Assembly (NCBI GenBank): GCA_945883565.1
Contig: CAMCXO010000027.1
Span: forward strand, 1-33,566
Reading direction: 5' to 3'
Origin: Chryseobacterium gleum
GTDB taxonomy: Bacteria; Bacteroidota; Bacteroidia; Flavobacteriales; Schleiferiaceae
DNA: 33,566 nt
Positions 18,234 to 26,103 of this stretch are shown piece by piece. The first letter of the stretch is position 1. Each line of letters starts with the position of its first letter. Under the pieces are notes generated by a model that saw only the letters and a list, made by a program, of their open reading frames with translations, was not told where the DNA came from and did not search any database. A program made the position numbers and the translations under genes.

Positions 18234-21200
18234 ATGCCGCGTTTAAAGTTACTGTTTTTATGGTTATCTCATTTAGTTTCATTCGTCCTTAGCGCACAGC
18301 CCCTATTTGAAGAGAATCGTGGCCAGTGGCCTTCGCAAGTTTTGGTCTATGCTGCCATGCCGAATGCGGAAATGTATTTTGAAGGCAATCGAATACGTTG
18401 GAATTTGAGAAAAGCCGAAGATGCCGCTGCTTACCATGAATTCCATCACCGCCCTCAGGGTGTTTTACCGCGTTTGCATTTGCACACAATTCAAATGGAA
18501 CTTGTAAGTTGCCAGTTAGGCAACTTGCATTTTAAAGGCAACACTTCTTCCACCAACTTCAACTATTTTTCTTCCAAAGTACAAATTGGGGGTATAAAAC
18601 GGTATTCCGCCTTTGTTCAAAAAGAGGTGTATCCGGGTATTCACATGCATTTTCAAAAAAACCAAGATCTTAAATACGAGTTTGAAGTTAGTCCACATGC
18701 AAAGCCCGAACAAATTAGAATGAAATGGACTGGACAACAAGGGCTTTATATTAATGAAAAGGGTGAGTTGGTATTGGAAACTTCTGTGGGCGAAATGATT
18801 GAGCAGAAACCGTATGCTTACCAAATTCTAGATAATGGAAGTCAAGTTCCGATTGAATGCCACTTCGTTTTGAATCAAGATGAAATTAGTTTTGATTTGG
18901 GTCCATATGATTCAAGTAAACCCCTTATTGTAGATCCGGTTTTGGTGTTTAGCAGTTACAGCGGATCTTCTTCCGATAATTGGGGATTTACGTCTACTTT
19001 CGATCAAGCCGGAAATTTGTATGTAGCGGGAATTGTATTTGGAGCAGGGTATCCAATAACCTTAGGTGCCTACGATACCAGTTTTGCCGGGGTTACCGAT
19101 ATCGCCATCATGAAGTTTAACCCAGATGGCACTAACTTGATTTATAGTACCTATTTGGGAGGCTCCAACAACGAACAGCCCCATTCTTTAATTTGCGCCA
19201 ACGACGAACTGGTTTTAATGGGGGTAAGTGGTTCGCCCGATTTCCCGGTTAGCTCCAATGCTTACCAAAATACCTTCGCAGGTGGAACCCCAACTTCCGG
19301 AACAGGTGCTACTTTTCATGCTGGAACTGACATAATAGTGTGTCGATTCTCGGCTGATGGCACCCAGCTTTTGGCCTCTACCTTTGTGGGAGGCAGTGGT
19401 AACGATGGCCTTAACGGGCAAATTAGAAACCAGTATGGCGACGATACACGCGGAGAAATTATCGTAAACCAAGCTAAGGAGGTTTTTGTAGCCAGTAGCA
19501 GTTTAAGCCAAGATTTCCCCCTAATGGGTGCTGGTTTAAATACAGTGGCCGGTGGGGGGCAGGAAGGGGTGGTTTTTAAACTTTCGGCAGATTTGAGTCA
19601 GCTTTTGTGGGGTTCTTATGTTTCTACCCAAGGCAACGACGCTGCTTTGGGTCTGCAATTTGGCGCTAACGATACCTTATACGTTTGTGGCGCTACAGCC
19701 GGCGATAGCCTGTTTTACAATCCGGTAGGTGGTAAAAACAGCTTTTTAGGTGGAAGCACCGATGCCTATATTGCTCTTTTTGAACAACAGAATGGCGAAA
19801 TGCTAAACTTCAAATATGTAGGGACTCAGGGGCGGGATGTGGCCTTTTTTATAGATACCGACCCCATTGGTCGACCATGCATTCTTGGTCAAACCGATGG
19901 CGTTCGCCCAACGGTGCCAACCAATCTCTATGGCGACAACAACTCGCGTCAATTTGTCATGATGCTTTCGAATGGACTAGATCAAGACCTGCGATTTACC
20001 AGAATTGGTCGAGGTGTTCAGGCCTATGATTTTGCTCCTTCTGCCTTTAGAATTGATTCTTGTGGGGTATTGTATTTAGCTGGATGGGGAGGCCCTTTGG
20101 CTTCGCCTGGCAGCAGTGTTCAGGGCCTTTACGTAAGCAATAATGCTTTTCAATCCACCACCGATGGCAATGACTTTTATTTTTTAAGTCTCGATTTGAG
20201 CTGGCAAGAAGCCAATTATGCCACCTATTTTGGTGGTTCGGGCGTAGCTGAGCATGTAGATGGGGGCACCAGTCGGTTTAGTAAAAAAGGGGTTATTTCT
20301 CAAGCCATTTGTGCAGGTTGTGGAGGCGTATCCACAACGCCCGCACAACCTTCAAGTGTTTGGTCGCCAACCAACAACAGCACCAATTGCAATATGATGG
20401 GGGTAAAAATGGCTTTCGAACAGCAATCTACCCAAGCACGTATAAACCTTTTAACCGATACCGTTTGTCTTGGAGATACTGCCCGTTTTATGCTAAACTC
20501 TGCCAATGCCAATGTTGTGTATTGGGATTTTGGCGATGGCAATGCCGATACGGTCTCAGGAATAGAACAATGGGTTTATAACCAAACGGGGGCTTATCAA
20601 ATTCTGGTAAAAGCCTATAACGCCTTTTGTGGAAGCTCAGATTCGGATTCGGTAATGGTTTATGTTATTGATCCCTCTAACAATGCACTTTTTACAGTAG
20701 ATTACGATTCCTGCGATGTGGACTATAAGGCCCGTTTTGCTTTAAGCGGAAGTTTTATTAACCCCAGTTTCCATACCACAACCGGTGTGGTTTTAAACAG
20801 CAATCCTGTCGATTTTTCTTATTCCAATCCAGGTATATATAAACCTTGGGTCAGTTATACATCTTCGGCATGTTCTCAAACATACTACGATACCTTAACT
20901 GTTAAATTTAATGCGCTTAAGCTGAGTTTAAATGTGCAAATAGATTATGTTCCCTGCCGAGATGGACTCCAATTGAAACTGGTTATTCAGAACAGACCCG
21001 ATATTCCGATTACCATCGATTTTGGAGACGGAAACGACAGCGCAGGCAGGGGCGCTTTTTGGGTTTACCAATATCAACAAGCCGGAAATTATACCATTAA
21101 GGTTTCTATAGAGGACAGCACTTGTAAACAAAGTCAGGTCTTTGAAAAGCCTGTAAGCATAGGCTTGGGCGTGCCTCCCGAACGCCAATTCCCCAATGTG

Positions 21201-21452
21201 TTTACCCCGAACGGAGATGGACTGAATGATGTTCTCGATTTCGAAACCTCACTTGGTTTTTCTTTAGGTGATAACAGCCAGTTAAATATTTTTAATCGGT
21301 GGGGCCAATTGGTATTTACAGGCCGCGCAATTTGGGATGGAAAGTTTAGCAACACCCTTTGTGCACCCGGGGTTTATTTTTGGACCCTCACTTTAGACAC
21401 CGGTTGTGGCGATCTCGAAACACATAGGGGTCTGGTGCACTTAATGAATTAA
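18234..21452 (+). CDS. Large T9SS type B surface protein with SBBP-like propeller, PKD and CHU_C domains
   Basis: The protein has 1072 residues from ATG 18234. A TTG 27 nt upstream would spoil the signal peptide and is rejected. The signal peptide covers 1-21 (ends LSAQ). An N-terminal domain (about 22-240, starting PLFEENRGQWPSQVLVYAA) is of the type that precedes SBBP repeats (DUF7948-like). Repeated beta-propeller-like units follow (about 240-720), with GNLYVAG, STYLGGS and FPVSSNAYQNTF motifs. Two PKD-like modules contain FGDG motifs near residues 764 and 927. The C-terminal about 88 residues are CHU_C (FPNVFTPNGDGLNDVL, then IFNRWGQLVF), the type B T9SS sorting signal. It is predicted to be secreted and surface-attached. 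The function is unknown; adhesion is a common guess. An ArsC-like gene follows 5 nt after the stop. Confidence 0.9.
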   Translation: MPRLKLLFLWLSHLVSFVLSAQPLFEENRGQWPSQVLVYAAMPNAEMYFEGNRIRWNLRKAEDAAAYHEFHHRPQGVLPRLHLHTIQMELVSCQLGNLHFKGNTSSTNFNYFSSKVQIGGIKRYSAFVQKEVYPGIHMHFQKNQDLKYEFEVSPHAKPEQIRMKWTGQQGLYINEKGELVLETSVGEMIEQKPYAYQILDNGSQVPIECHFVLNQDEISFDLGPYDSSKPLIVDPVLVFSSYSGSSSDNWGFTSTFDQAGNLYVAGIVFGAGYPITLGAYDTSFAGVTDIAIMKFNPDGTNLIYSTYLGGSNNEQPHSLICANDELVLMGVSGSPDFPVSSNAYQNTFAGGTPTSGTGATFHAGTDIIVCRFSADGTQLLASTFVGGSGNDGLNGQIRNQYGDDTRGEIIVNQAKEVFVASSSLSQDFPLMGAGLNTVAGGGQEGVVFKLSADLSQLLWGSYVSTQGNDAALGLQFGANDTLYVCGATAGDSLFYNPVGGKNSFLGGSTDAYIALFEQQNGEMLNFKYVGTQGRDVAFFIDTDPIGRPCILGQTDGVRPTVPTNLYGDNNSRQFVMMLSNGLDQDLRFTRIGRGVQAYDFAPSAFRIDSCGVLYLAGWGGPLASPGSSVQGLYVSNNAFQSTTDGNDFYFLSLDLSWQEANYATYFGGSGVAEHVDGGTSRFSKKGVISQAICAGCGGVSTTPAQPSSVWSPTNNSTNCNMMGVKMAFEQQSTQARINLLTDTVCLGDTARFMLNSANANVVYWDFGDGNADTVSGIEQWVYNQTGAYQILVKAYNAFCGSSDSDSVMVYVIDPSNNALFTVDYDSCDVDYKARFALSGSFINPSFHTTTGVVLNSNPVDFSYSNPGIYKPWVSYTSSACSQTYYDTLTVKFNALKLSLNVQIDYVPCRDGLQLKLVIQNRPDIPITIDFGDGNDSAGRGAFWVYQYQQAGNYTIKVSIEDSTCKQSQVFEKPVSIGLGVPPERQFPNVFTPNGDGLNDVLDFETSLGFSLGDNSQLNIFNRWGQLVFTGRAIWDGKFSNTLCAPGVYFWTLTLDTGCGDLETHRGLVHLMN

Positions 21453-21457
21453 CAAAC

Positions 21458-21811
21458 ATGTTGTACACCCTTATTCACAATCCTCGATGCGCCAAGAGCA
21501 GGGAGGCTAAGGCTTTTTTAGAAGCCCACCACATAAAGTTTGAAACCTTTTTATACCTTGAAGAAGGCTTAACTCCTGCTTTTTTAGAAGCACTTTTAGA
21601 AAAGTTGGAATTAGAACCATTAGAAGTCATTCGAACCAAAGAATCGGTTTGGCAATCACAATTTGCTGAACTCGAATTGAACGAAGATGAACTTATTTTA
21701 AGTATTGTGGAAGAACCTGTGCTGCTTGAACGTCCCATTCTTTACAACGCCGACCATGCCGCCATTGTAAGAAGCGAACAAGCTTTGAAGTCATTCTTAA
21801 ATCTCGAATGA
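21458..21811 (+). CDS. ArsC-family thioredoxin-fold reductase
   Basis: The 117-residue protein belongs to the ArsC/Spx/YfgD family, whose ArsC members reduce arsenate to arsenite with glutathione and glutaredoxin. The N-terminal motif HNPRCAKSRE holds the catalytic Cys11, matching Cys12 of plasmid ArsC. Arg59 (IRTKE), Arg92 (ERPI) and Arg105 match the three arginines (60, 94, 107) that bind arsenate, so enzymatic activity is plausible. The YfgD branch looks alike and has no proven arsenic role. No other ars gene (efflux pump or ArsR) is near, so arsenate resistance is not supported by context. It is probably cotranscribed with the preceding surface-protein gene (5-nt gap). I see no good terminator before the convergent gene, whose stop is 46 nt away. 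Confidence 0.9.
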   Translation: MLYTLIHNPRCAKSREAKAFLEAHHIKFETFLYLEEGLTPAFLEALLEKLELEPLEVIRTKESVWQSQFAELELNEDELILSIVEEPVLLERPILYNADHAAIVRSEQALKSFLNLE

Positions 21812-21857
21812 GTAAGATTACAAACCCATAGCGGCTATTTTTAAGACATCTCGTGTT

Positions 21858-23321
21858 CTATCCCAAGTGGCCACTGTCTTCATCGTCGGTTATTACTACC
21901 GTTTCTTCTTCAGGTTGTTGGTAACCAAACAAGCGTTTTTCTTTAATAAGGGTGTCTACATATTGTGGTAAATATTGTTCCCAACCTTTTTCACCATTTC
22001 TAATTTGTGCCAATACAGCCGGAGAGAAAATTTGAAGAATGCTGGGGTCAAAATTCTCAATGTCTACTACACGTTTGTTAAAAACCAAATAATCGTAAAG
22101 TGGTTTCATGCGTGGGTGTACCTTTAAATTGCCCAGGGTTTGTAACTCACTCTTGGGGGAGGCTTGAGAAGGATACACATACATTTTTAAGTCGTTCGAG
22201 AATAATACCCCCATGGCCTCCAGTATGCCCCCTTTCAACTCGCGGTAATACTTCTCATTAAAAATTTCCTTCAAATTGGTGAGCCCCATAATGAGCCCCA
22301 TTCGCATTTTGGTGTAGCGGCTAAAATATTCGGCCAAGCGCCAGTATTCTTGATAATTGCTAATTAAAACCGTTTGCCCTAAAGAGCATAAAATTTCGGC
22401 TCGGTCTAAAAAATCCTGCTCATTAATTTCACCATCTGCCCTGAGGTTGCTCAAGGTAATCTCAAAGAGCACTACAAGGTCTTGTTTGTTTACCTTTTTT
22501 TCTTTCACAAACATTTGGTAGCCCTTTTGGAGCATATCGAGATTTACTTTGGTAACCGGTCTAAAACTACCTCTTAGAGCCAAAATGTTCTTTTTATAGA
22601 GCAAAGCTGCCGGTAAAATATTTTGACCATTCGAGCCAAAGATTACGGCATCGGTCATGCCATTTCGAATTAATTGCAAGCTCAACAAACGGTTGTCAAC
22701 ACCTTCAAACGCCGGTCCATAAACATGAATCATGTCTATCTCCATGCGGTCGAGATGAATGTTGTCGTAAAGCGATTTTAGCATTTGGTTTACATCGTGG
22801 CTGTAGTTAAAAGCCCCGTAAATGAGGTTAACCCCCATTTCTCCGATGGTTTCTTGTTGCAGCTTGGCATCGTTTTCACGCATGCGAATGTGGAACATGA
22901 CATCACTGGGTTCTTGCTCGGGTTCCGATTGAAACCGGATGCCCATCCAACCATGGCCCTTAAACTGTTTGGTGAAATTGATGGTGGCTACCGTATTGGC
23001 GTAGGCAAAAAAACGGCGATTTGGAGTAGCTGAATTGTCTAATCGCTCCAGCATTAAGCCATACTCGTGCTTCAGCATTTTACGAAGCCGATCTTCGGTT
23101 ACATACCTGCCATCGGTTTCTTTGCCATAAATCGCATCCGAAAAGTCTTTGTCGTATGCCGACATGGCTTTGGCAATTGTTCCCGACGCCCCACCGGCTC
23201 TAAAAAAGTGTCGAACTGTTTCCTGACCAGCACCTATTTCAGCAAAAGTGCCATAAATGTTGTGGTCGAGATTAATTTTTAACGCTTTTTGTGCCGGAGT
23301 GAGGGGGAAATACTGTTTCAT
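21858..23321 (-). CDS. Conserved protein of unknown function, 487 residues
   Basis: This is a soluble protein without signal peptide or membrane spans. It has long conserved-looking stretches: a start region with NLDHNIYGTFAEIGAGQETV, then RHFFRAGGASGTIAKAMSAYD, GHGWMGIRFQ, GVNLIYGAFNYSH and GSFRPVTKV. I remember closely similar proteins of about this length in many phyla. They are sometimes labelled TonB-dependent receptor or nicotinate-nucleotide adenylyltransferase, but nothing here supports either label: there is no beta-barrel character and no HxGH nucleotidyl-transferase motif. The C-terminus is acidic (EEETVVITDDEDSG). The start is ATG 23321, preceded by a TAnnTTTG box. It is transcribed alone and divergently from the metallo-hydrolase gene. 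The function remains unassigned. Confidence 0.9.
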   Translation of the reverse strand: MKQYFPLTPAQKALKINLDHNIYGTFAEIGAGQETVRHFFRAGGASGTIAKAMSAYDKDFSDAIYGKETDGRYVTEDRLRKMLKHEYGLMLERLDNSATPNRRFFAYANTVATINFTKQFKGHGWMGIRFQSEPEQEPSDVMFHIRMRENDAKLQQETIGEMGVNLIYGAFNYSHDVNQMLKSLYDNIHLDRMEIDMIHVYGPAFEGVDNRLLSLQLIRNGMTDAVIFGSNGQNILPAALLYKKNILALRGSFRPVTKVNLDMLQKGYQMFVKEKKVNKQDLVVLFEITLSNLRADGEINEQDFLDRAEILCSLGQTVLISNYQEYWRLAEYFSRYTKMRMGLIMGLTNLKEIFNEKYYRELKGGILEAMGVLFSNDLKMYVYPSQASPKSELQTLGNLKVHPRMKPLYDYLVFNKRVVDIENFDPSILQIFSPAVLAQIRNGEKGWEQYLPQYVDTLIKEKRLFGYQQPEEETVVITDDEDSGHLG

Positions 23322-23337
23322 GGTAGTTTTAGCTGCT

Positions 23338-23345
23338 CAAAGTTA
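23338..23345 (-). promoter_or_regulatory. Promoter -7 element (TAACTTTG) of the 487-residue protein gene
   Basis: Read on the minus strand, TAACTTTG is an exact TAnnTTTG match 16 nt upstream of the ATG at 23321. No TTG is seen at the proper -33 distance, so the element may need an activator or may be weak. Confidence 0.45.
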
Positions 23346-23389
23346 GGCATGCATATGGGCTTAGAATTGAGATATATCACACTTTAACT

Positions 23390-24184
23390 ATGATTTATAT
23401 TCAAATGGTGCTTTTAGGAACCGGAACCTCTCAGGGTATTCCGGTTATTGGCTGCTTATGTCCTACATGTTCTTCTCCCCACGCCTTTGACAAACGTTTG
23501 CGCGCTTCGGCCTTATTTCAATACAACAACAAAAATATTCTAATCGACGCCGGTCCCGATTTGCGTCAACAGCTCCTAAAACAAGGCGTCAGCCAAATAG
23601 ATGCCGTAGCTTTTACCCACGAGCATCAAGATCATACTGCAGGTCTCGACGACTTAAGGCCGCTTATGTTTAAACAGAATGCTCCAATGCCATTGTATTG
23701 CAGCGAACGGGTTGAAACAAGGTTGAGGCAACAGTATGCTTATGCGTTCGAAAACCCCGATTATCCCGGTGTTCCAAAGTTTGAGTTTCATCGACTGGAA
23801 GGGCATTTCGCGAAAATAGAAGGGCTGGATTTTCAACTCATTCACGCCAAACATGGCGAATTGCCCGTTTTAGGATTCCGATTGGGCCCCTTTTCATACC
23901 TTACCGACTTAAGCCAAATTGATGAATTTGAGCTGAATAAAATTACAGATTCTGAAATTCTGGTTCTCGATTGTTTACGCCCAAAACCCCATTGGAGCCA
24001 CTTGCATTTAGACGCCGCCATCGAAATAGGAAAACGGAGTGGTGCCCAAGAAGTATACTTTACCCATTTAAGCCATGCGTTTCCTCCTCACAACATTTTG
24101 CAAAACCATTTGCCTCAGGGGTTTAAAGCTGCATACGATGGACTAAAGCTGCAAACCCAATATGTTGCGAACAATAGGCGTTAA
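23390..24184 (+). CDS. PhnP-like metallo-beta-lactamase-fold hydrolase
   Basis: The 264-residue protein has the MBL fold. The PhnP subgroup cleaves cyclic phosphodiesters. Seen here are the start motif VLLGTGTSQGIPVIGC, a cysteine cluster C22-x-C24-xx-C27 (probable structural zinc site, as in PhnP), and the metal-binding motif THEHQDHTAGLDDL with His77, His79, Asp81 and His82. Further metal ligands are expected at the His of HAKHGELPVLGFR, at the TDLS region, and at YFTHLSHAFPPH near the C-terminus. The catalytic set appears complete. ATG 23390 is used; Met6 would also be possible. There are no phosphonate genes nearby, so a C-P lyase role is not suggested and the substrate is unknown. Its last 42 bp overlap the 3' end of the convergent marC-like gene. 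Confidence 0.9.
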   Translation: MIYIQMVLLGTGTSQGIPVIGCLCPTCSSPHAFDKRLRASALFQYNNKNILIDAGPDLRQQLLKQGVSQIDAVAFTHEHQDHTAGLDDLRPLMFKQNAPMPLYCSERVETRLRQQYAYAFENPDYPGVPKFEFHRLEGHFAKIEGLDFQLIHAKHGELPVLGFRLGPFSYLTDLSQIDEFELNKITDSEILVLDCLRPKPHWSHLHLDAAIEIGKRSGAQEVYFTHLSHAFPPHNILQNHLPQGFKAAYDGLKLQTQYVANNRR

Positions 24185-24784
24185 GCCGCTAAAGAAGAAT
24201 TCGACTGCAATAACCATTACAATTAGGCCCATCAAACGCATCATCACGTTGTTACCTGTTTCGCCTAACCAATTGGTTATACGCGATGCAAACAAAAGGC
24301 CCAAAGTATTTATTCCAATTACCACCGCAATGGTACCAATTAGCACCAATTTGCGCTCCCAGTTATGGGCATCTTGCATAAGTACAATTGAATTGGTAAT
24401 GGCACCTGGGCCCGTAATCATGGGGATAGCGAGAGGGGTAATGGAAATGTCGCCCACATATTGCTGAACCTTTTTTTTTGGTATTCGGGTGGGTCCTAAA
24501 CGGGCCTGAAGCATGTCTTGTCCCAACATAAAGAAAATAATTCCCCCGACTACCCTAAAGCTGTTTACCGAGATACCGAAAAACTTAAAAATGAATTCTC
24601 CAGTAAATGCAAACGCCAGAAGCGTTATGAAGGCAACCAAATTGGCACGACGGGCCGTGCGATGACGTTCGGCCTGTTCAAGGGAGGCCGTCATGGTCAT
24701 AAATACCGGCATAACCCCAAATGGGTTTATTAAGGTAATAAACGACGTAAATACCAAAAGGGCAAATTCGTAGTGTGCGTCCAT
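24143..24784 (-). CDS. MarC family integral membrane protein
   Basis: The 213-residue protein appears to have six hydrophobic segments. MarC family features include the opening FTSFITLINPFGVMPVFM, a GGIIFFMLGQDMLQA segment, and PLAIPMITGPGAITNSIVL in the middle, where a re-entrant Pro/Gly-rich segment is typical. The family was named after the E. coli marRAB locus, but a role in multidrug resistance has been disproved there and its transport function is unknown. It is transcribed alone from a TAnnTTTG promoter element and overlaps the 3' end of the convergent MBL-fold gene by 42 bp. Confidence 0.93.
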   Translation of the reverse strand: MDAHYEFALLVFTSFITLINPFGVMPVFMTMTASLEQAERHRTARRANLVAFITLLAFAFTGEFIFKFFGISVNSFRVVGGIIFFMLGQDMLQARLGPTRIPKKKVQQYVGDISITPLAIPMITGPGAITNSIVLMQDAHNWERKLVLIGTIAVVIGINTLGLLFASRITNWLGETGNNVMMRLMGLIVMVIAVEFFFSGLTPIVRNILGLQL

Positions 24785-24805
24785 GCCTTAAAATGTAATA
24801 GGTGG

Positions 24806-24813
24806 CAAAGGTA
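24806..24813 (-). promoter_or_regulatory. Promoter -7 element (TACCTTTG) of the marC-like gene
   Basis: Read on the minus strand, TACCTTTG matches TAnnTTTG exactly and ends 21 nt before the ATG at 24784. A TTTA lies 23 bp upstream as a poor -33 candidate. Confidence 0.5.
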
Positions 24814-24840
24814 GCCCCCTGTATGTGGCCGGTGTGTAAA

Positions 24841-25329
24841 CTAAATGCTGCGTTTTAGCAAAGCCATTTCCACAGCAGCGGCTGCTGCCTCGTGGCCTTT
24901 ATTGCCGTGTTTTCCGCCTGAACGGTCTAACGATTGCTGAAGATTATCGTCGGTTAAAACGCAAAAAATAACCGGGCTTTCGCCCAATAAGTTAATGTCT
25001 TTAATGCCTTGAGACACCGCTCCGCATACAAAATCGAAGTGAGGGGTTTCGCCTCTAATAACGCTGCCTATGGCTACTACCGCATCAAATTTGCGCTGAA
25101 CGGCCAATTGTCGACAGGCATAAACCAATTCAAAGCTGCCCGGTACTTCGGTTCGCTGAATGTCTTGTACCTCGGCACCGGCTTTCACCAAACTCGAAAA
25201 ACAGGCTTTGTACATAGATTCGGTAATTTCGCTGTTCCAGCGACTAATTACCAAAGCGAAACGCAATCCACGGGCTTTTAGCCCCAGATTGTCTGCAAAT
25301 CGGTCTAGATGCTGATGCGCTGTAGACAT
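24841..25329 (-). CDS. ribH: 6,7-dimethyl-8-ribityllumazine synthase
   Basis: This enzyme condenses 5-amino-6-ribitylamino-uracil with 3,4-dihydroxy-2-butanone 4-phosphate in the penultimate step of riboflavin synthesis. ATG 25329 gives 162 residues starting MSTAHQHLDRF. The longer frame from 25365 would overlap the upstream gene by 35 nt and is rejected. Family motifs are the Phe/Trp-containing start FALVISRWN, VPGSFELVYA, the phosphate-binding GSVIRGETPHFDFVC with the catalytic His, and GGKHGNKGHEAA near the end. The start is 1 nt after the stop of the TPR gene, so the two are translationally coupled. No other rib genes are present and no FMN riboswitch is visible upstream of the pair. Confidence 0.97.
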   Translation of the reverse strand: MSTAHQHLDRFADNLGLKARGLRFALVISRWNSEITESMYKACFSSLVKAGAEVQDIQRTEVPGSFELVYACRQLAVQRKFDAVVAIGSVIRGETPHFDFVCGAVSQGIKDINLLGESPVIFCVLTDDNLQQSLDRSGGKHGNKGHEAAAAAVEMALLKRSI

Positions 25330-25330
25330 T

Positions 25331-26023
25331 TTACTTATTGCCCGCCAAAGCTTCGGCCCTTGCAATCATTTTATTGGCATCGGTGGCCTCGCGCGATTTT
25401 GGGTATCGATTTTTGATATCGTTATAATGCTTTAAGGCTTTTTTATAATCGCCTTGCATTTCGGCTGTTAAACCGGCTTTGCGAATTAAAAAAGGAAGCA
25501 AAAACTCATTGTCCTGACCTGCAATGGCCTTTTCATAATATTCCAGAGCTTCTTTCGGCTGATTGATTTCGTGGAACGCATCGCCTATGGCACCATAGGT
25601 TAACATGGTAAAAACGGGGTCTTTCGGACTAAATTTATCTAACTCGCGAATGGCATTTTCGAATTCTCCCAAATTCATATAAGACATTCCAGCGTAATAA
25701 TGCGCCAAATTGCCTGTTTTGGTGCCAGAGTATTCATCTGCCACATCCAAAAAGCCCAATTGTTCGCCATTGCCGTTTAATGCTTGCTGTAAGGAGTCGC
25801 TTTCAAAGGCCAGCTGCGCAAATACAATGGCTTCTGCTGCTGCTTTTTCACGAGGCGCCAAATAGTAATTGGTATAGCCCCAATAGCCACCAACCAACAC
25901 CAATACCCCAATTACCGCAGTGGTAATGTGTTTTTGATTTTTCTGTATAAACTTCTCAACTCCCGAAATTTGGCTAACCACATCAACCAAAACTTCTTCT
26001 TCGTGCTTTTTATTCTCTGCCAT
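25331..26023 (-). CDS. TPR-containing membrane-anchored protein
   Basis: The protein has 230 residues. A short charged cytoplasmic tail is followed by one transmembrane helix at about 33-54 (TTAVIGVLVLVGGYWGYTNYYL). A periplasmic part made of tetratricopeptide-type helices follows, with units such as HYYAGMSYMNLGEFENAIRELD, AIGDAFHEINQPKEALEYYEKAI and AEMQGDYKKALKHYNDIKNRYP. The layout resembles the YfgM/PpiD-type periplasmic chaperone ancillaries associated with SecYEG, but the sequence similarity is only of the TPR kind. It is the first gene of a two-gene unit with ribH (1-nt gap). From memory that linkage recurs in Bacteroidota; a functional link to riboflavin synthesis is not evident. Confidence 0.88.
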   Translation of the reverse strand: MAENKKHEEEVLVDVVSQISGVEKFIQKNQKHITTAVIGVLVLVGGYWGYTNYYLAPREKAAAEAIVFAQLAFESDSLQQALNGNGEQLGFLDVADEYSGTKTGNLAHYYAGMSYMNLGEFENAIRELDKFSPKDPVFTMLTYGAIGDAFHEINQPKEALEYYEKAIAGQDNEFLLPFLIRKAGLTAEMQGDYKKALKHYNDIKNRYPKSREATDANKMIARAEALAGNK

Positions 26024-26056
26024 GGTGGTGCAAAAATTCTCTTTTCAAATAGGCGG

Positions 26057-26064
26057 CAAAGCTA
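26057..26064 (-). promoter_or_regulatory. Promoter -7 element (TAGCTTTG) of the TPR-ribH unit
   Basis: On the minus strand TAGCTTTG matches TAnnTTTG exactly, 33 nt upstream of the ATG at 26023. A TTG lies 15 bp further upstream, slightly closer than the normal 17-23. It is divergent from, and 26 bp away from, the recF box. Confidence 0.5.
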
Positions 26065-26090
26065 ATGGATTTTAACATGCAATGCTTCCC

Positions 26091-26098
26091 TAACTTTG
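26091..26098 (+). promoter_or_regulatory. Promoter -7 element (TAACTTTG) of recF
   Basis: TAACTTTG is an exact TAnnTTTG match ending 5 nt before the recF ATG at 26104. Transcription would then begin at or next to the start codon, predicting a leaderless mRNA. At the -33 distance there is a T-rich stretch (ATTTTA) instead of TTG. Confidence 0.5.
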
Positions 26099-26103
26099 AA
26101 CCA

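Noticed and set aside
21458-21811. Arsenic resistance locus
   Set aside because: The ArsC-like protein has the expected cysteine and arginines, but there is no ArsR, ArsB/Acr3 or metallophosphatase nearby, so the context does not support resistance.
21812-21857. Terminator between the ArsC-like gene and the convergent 487-residue gene
   Set aside because: Only a 4-bp stem (ATAG/CTAT with a 3-nt loop) precedes TTTTT. That is too weak to call.
23390-24184. Phosphonate degradation gene phnP proper
   Set aside because: The fold and cysteine cluster fit the PhnP group, but no C-P lyase gene is present. A gene symbol would overstate the evidence.
24162-24733. Plus-strand open frames opposite the marC-like gene
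   Set aside because: They are mirror frames of a clear membrane protein gene, with low-complexity or basic translations and no initiation context.
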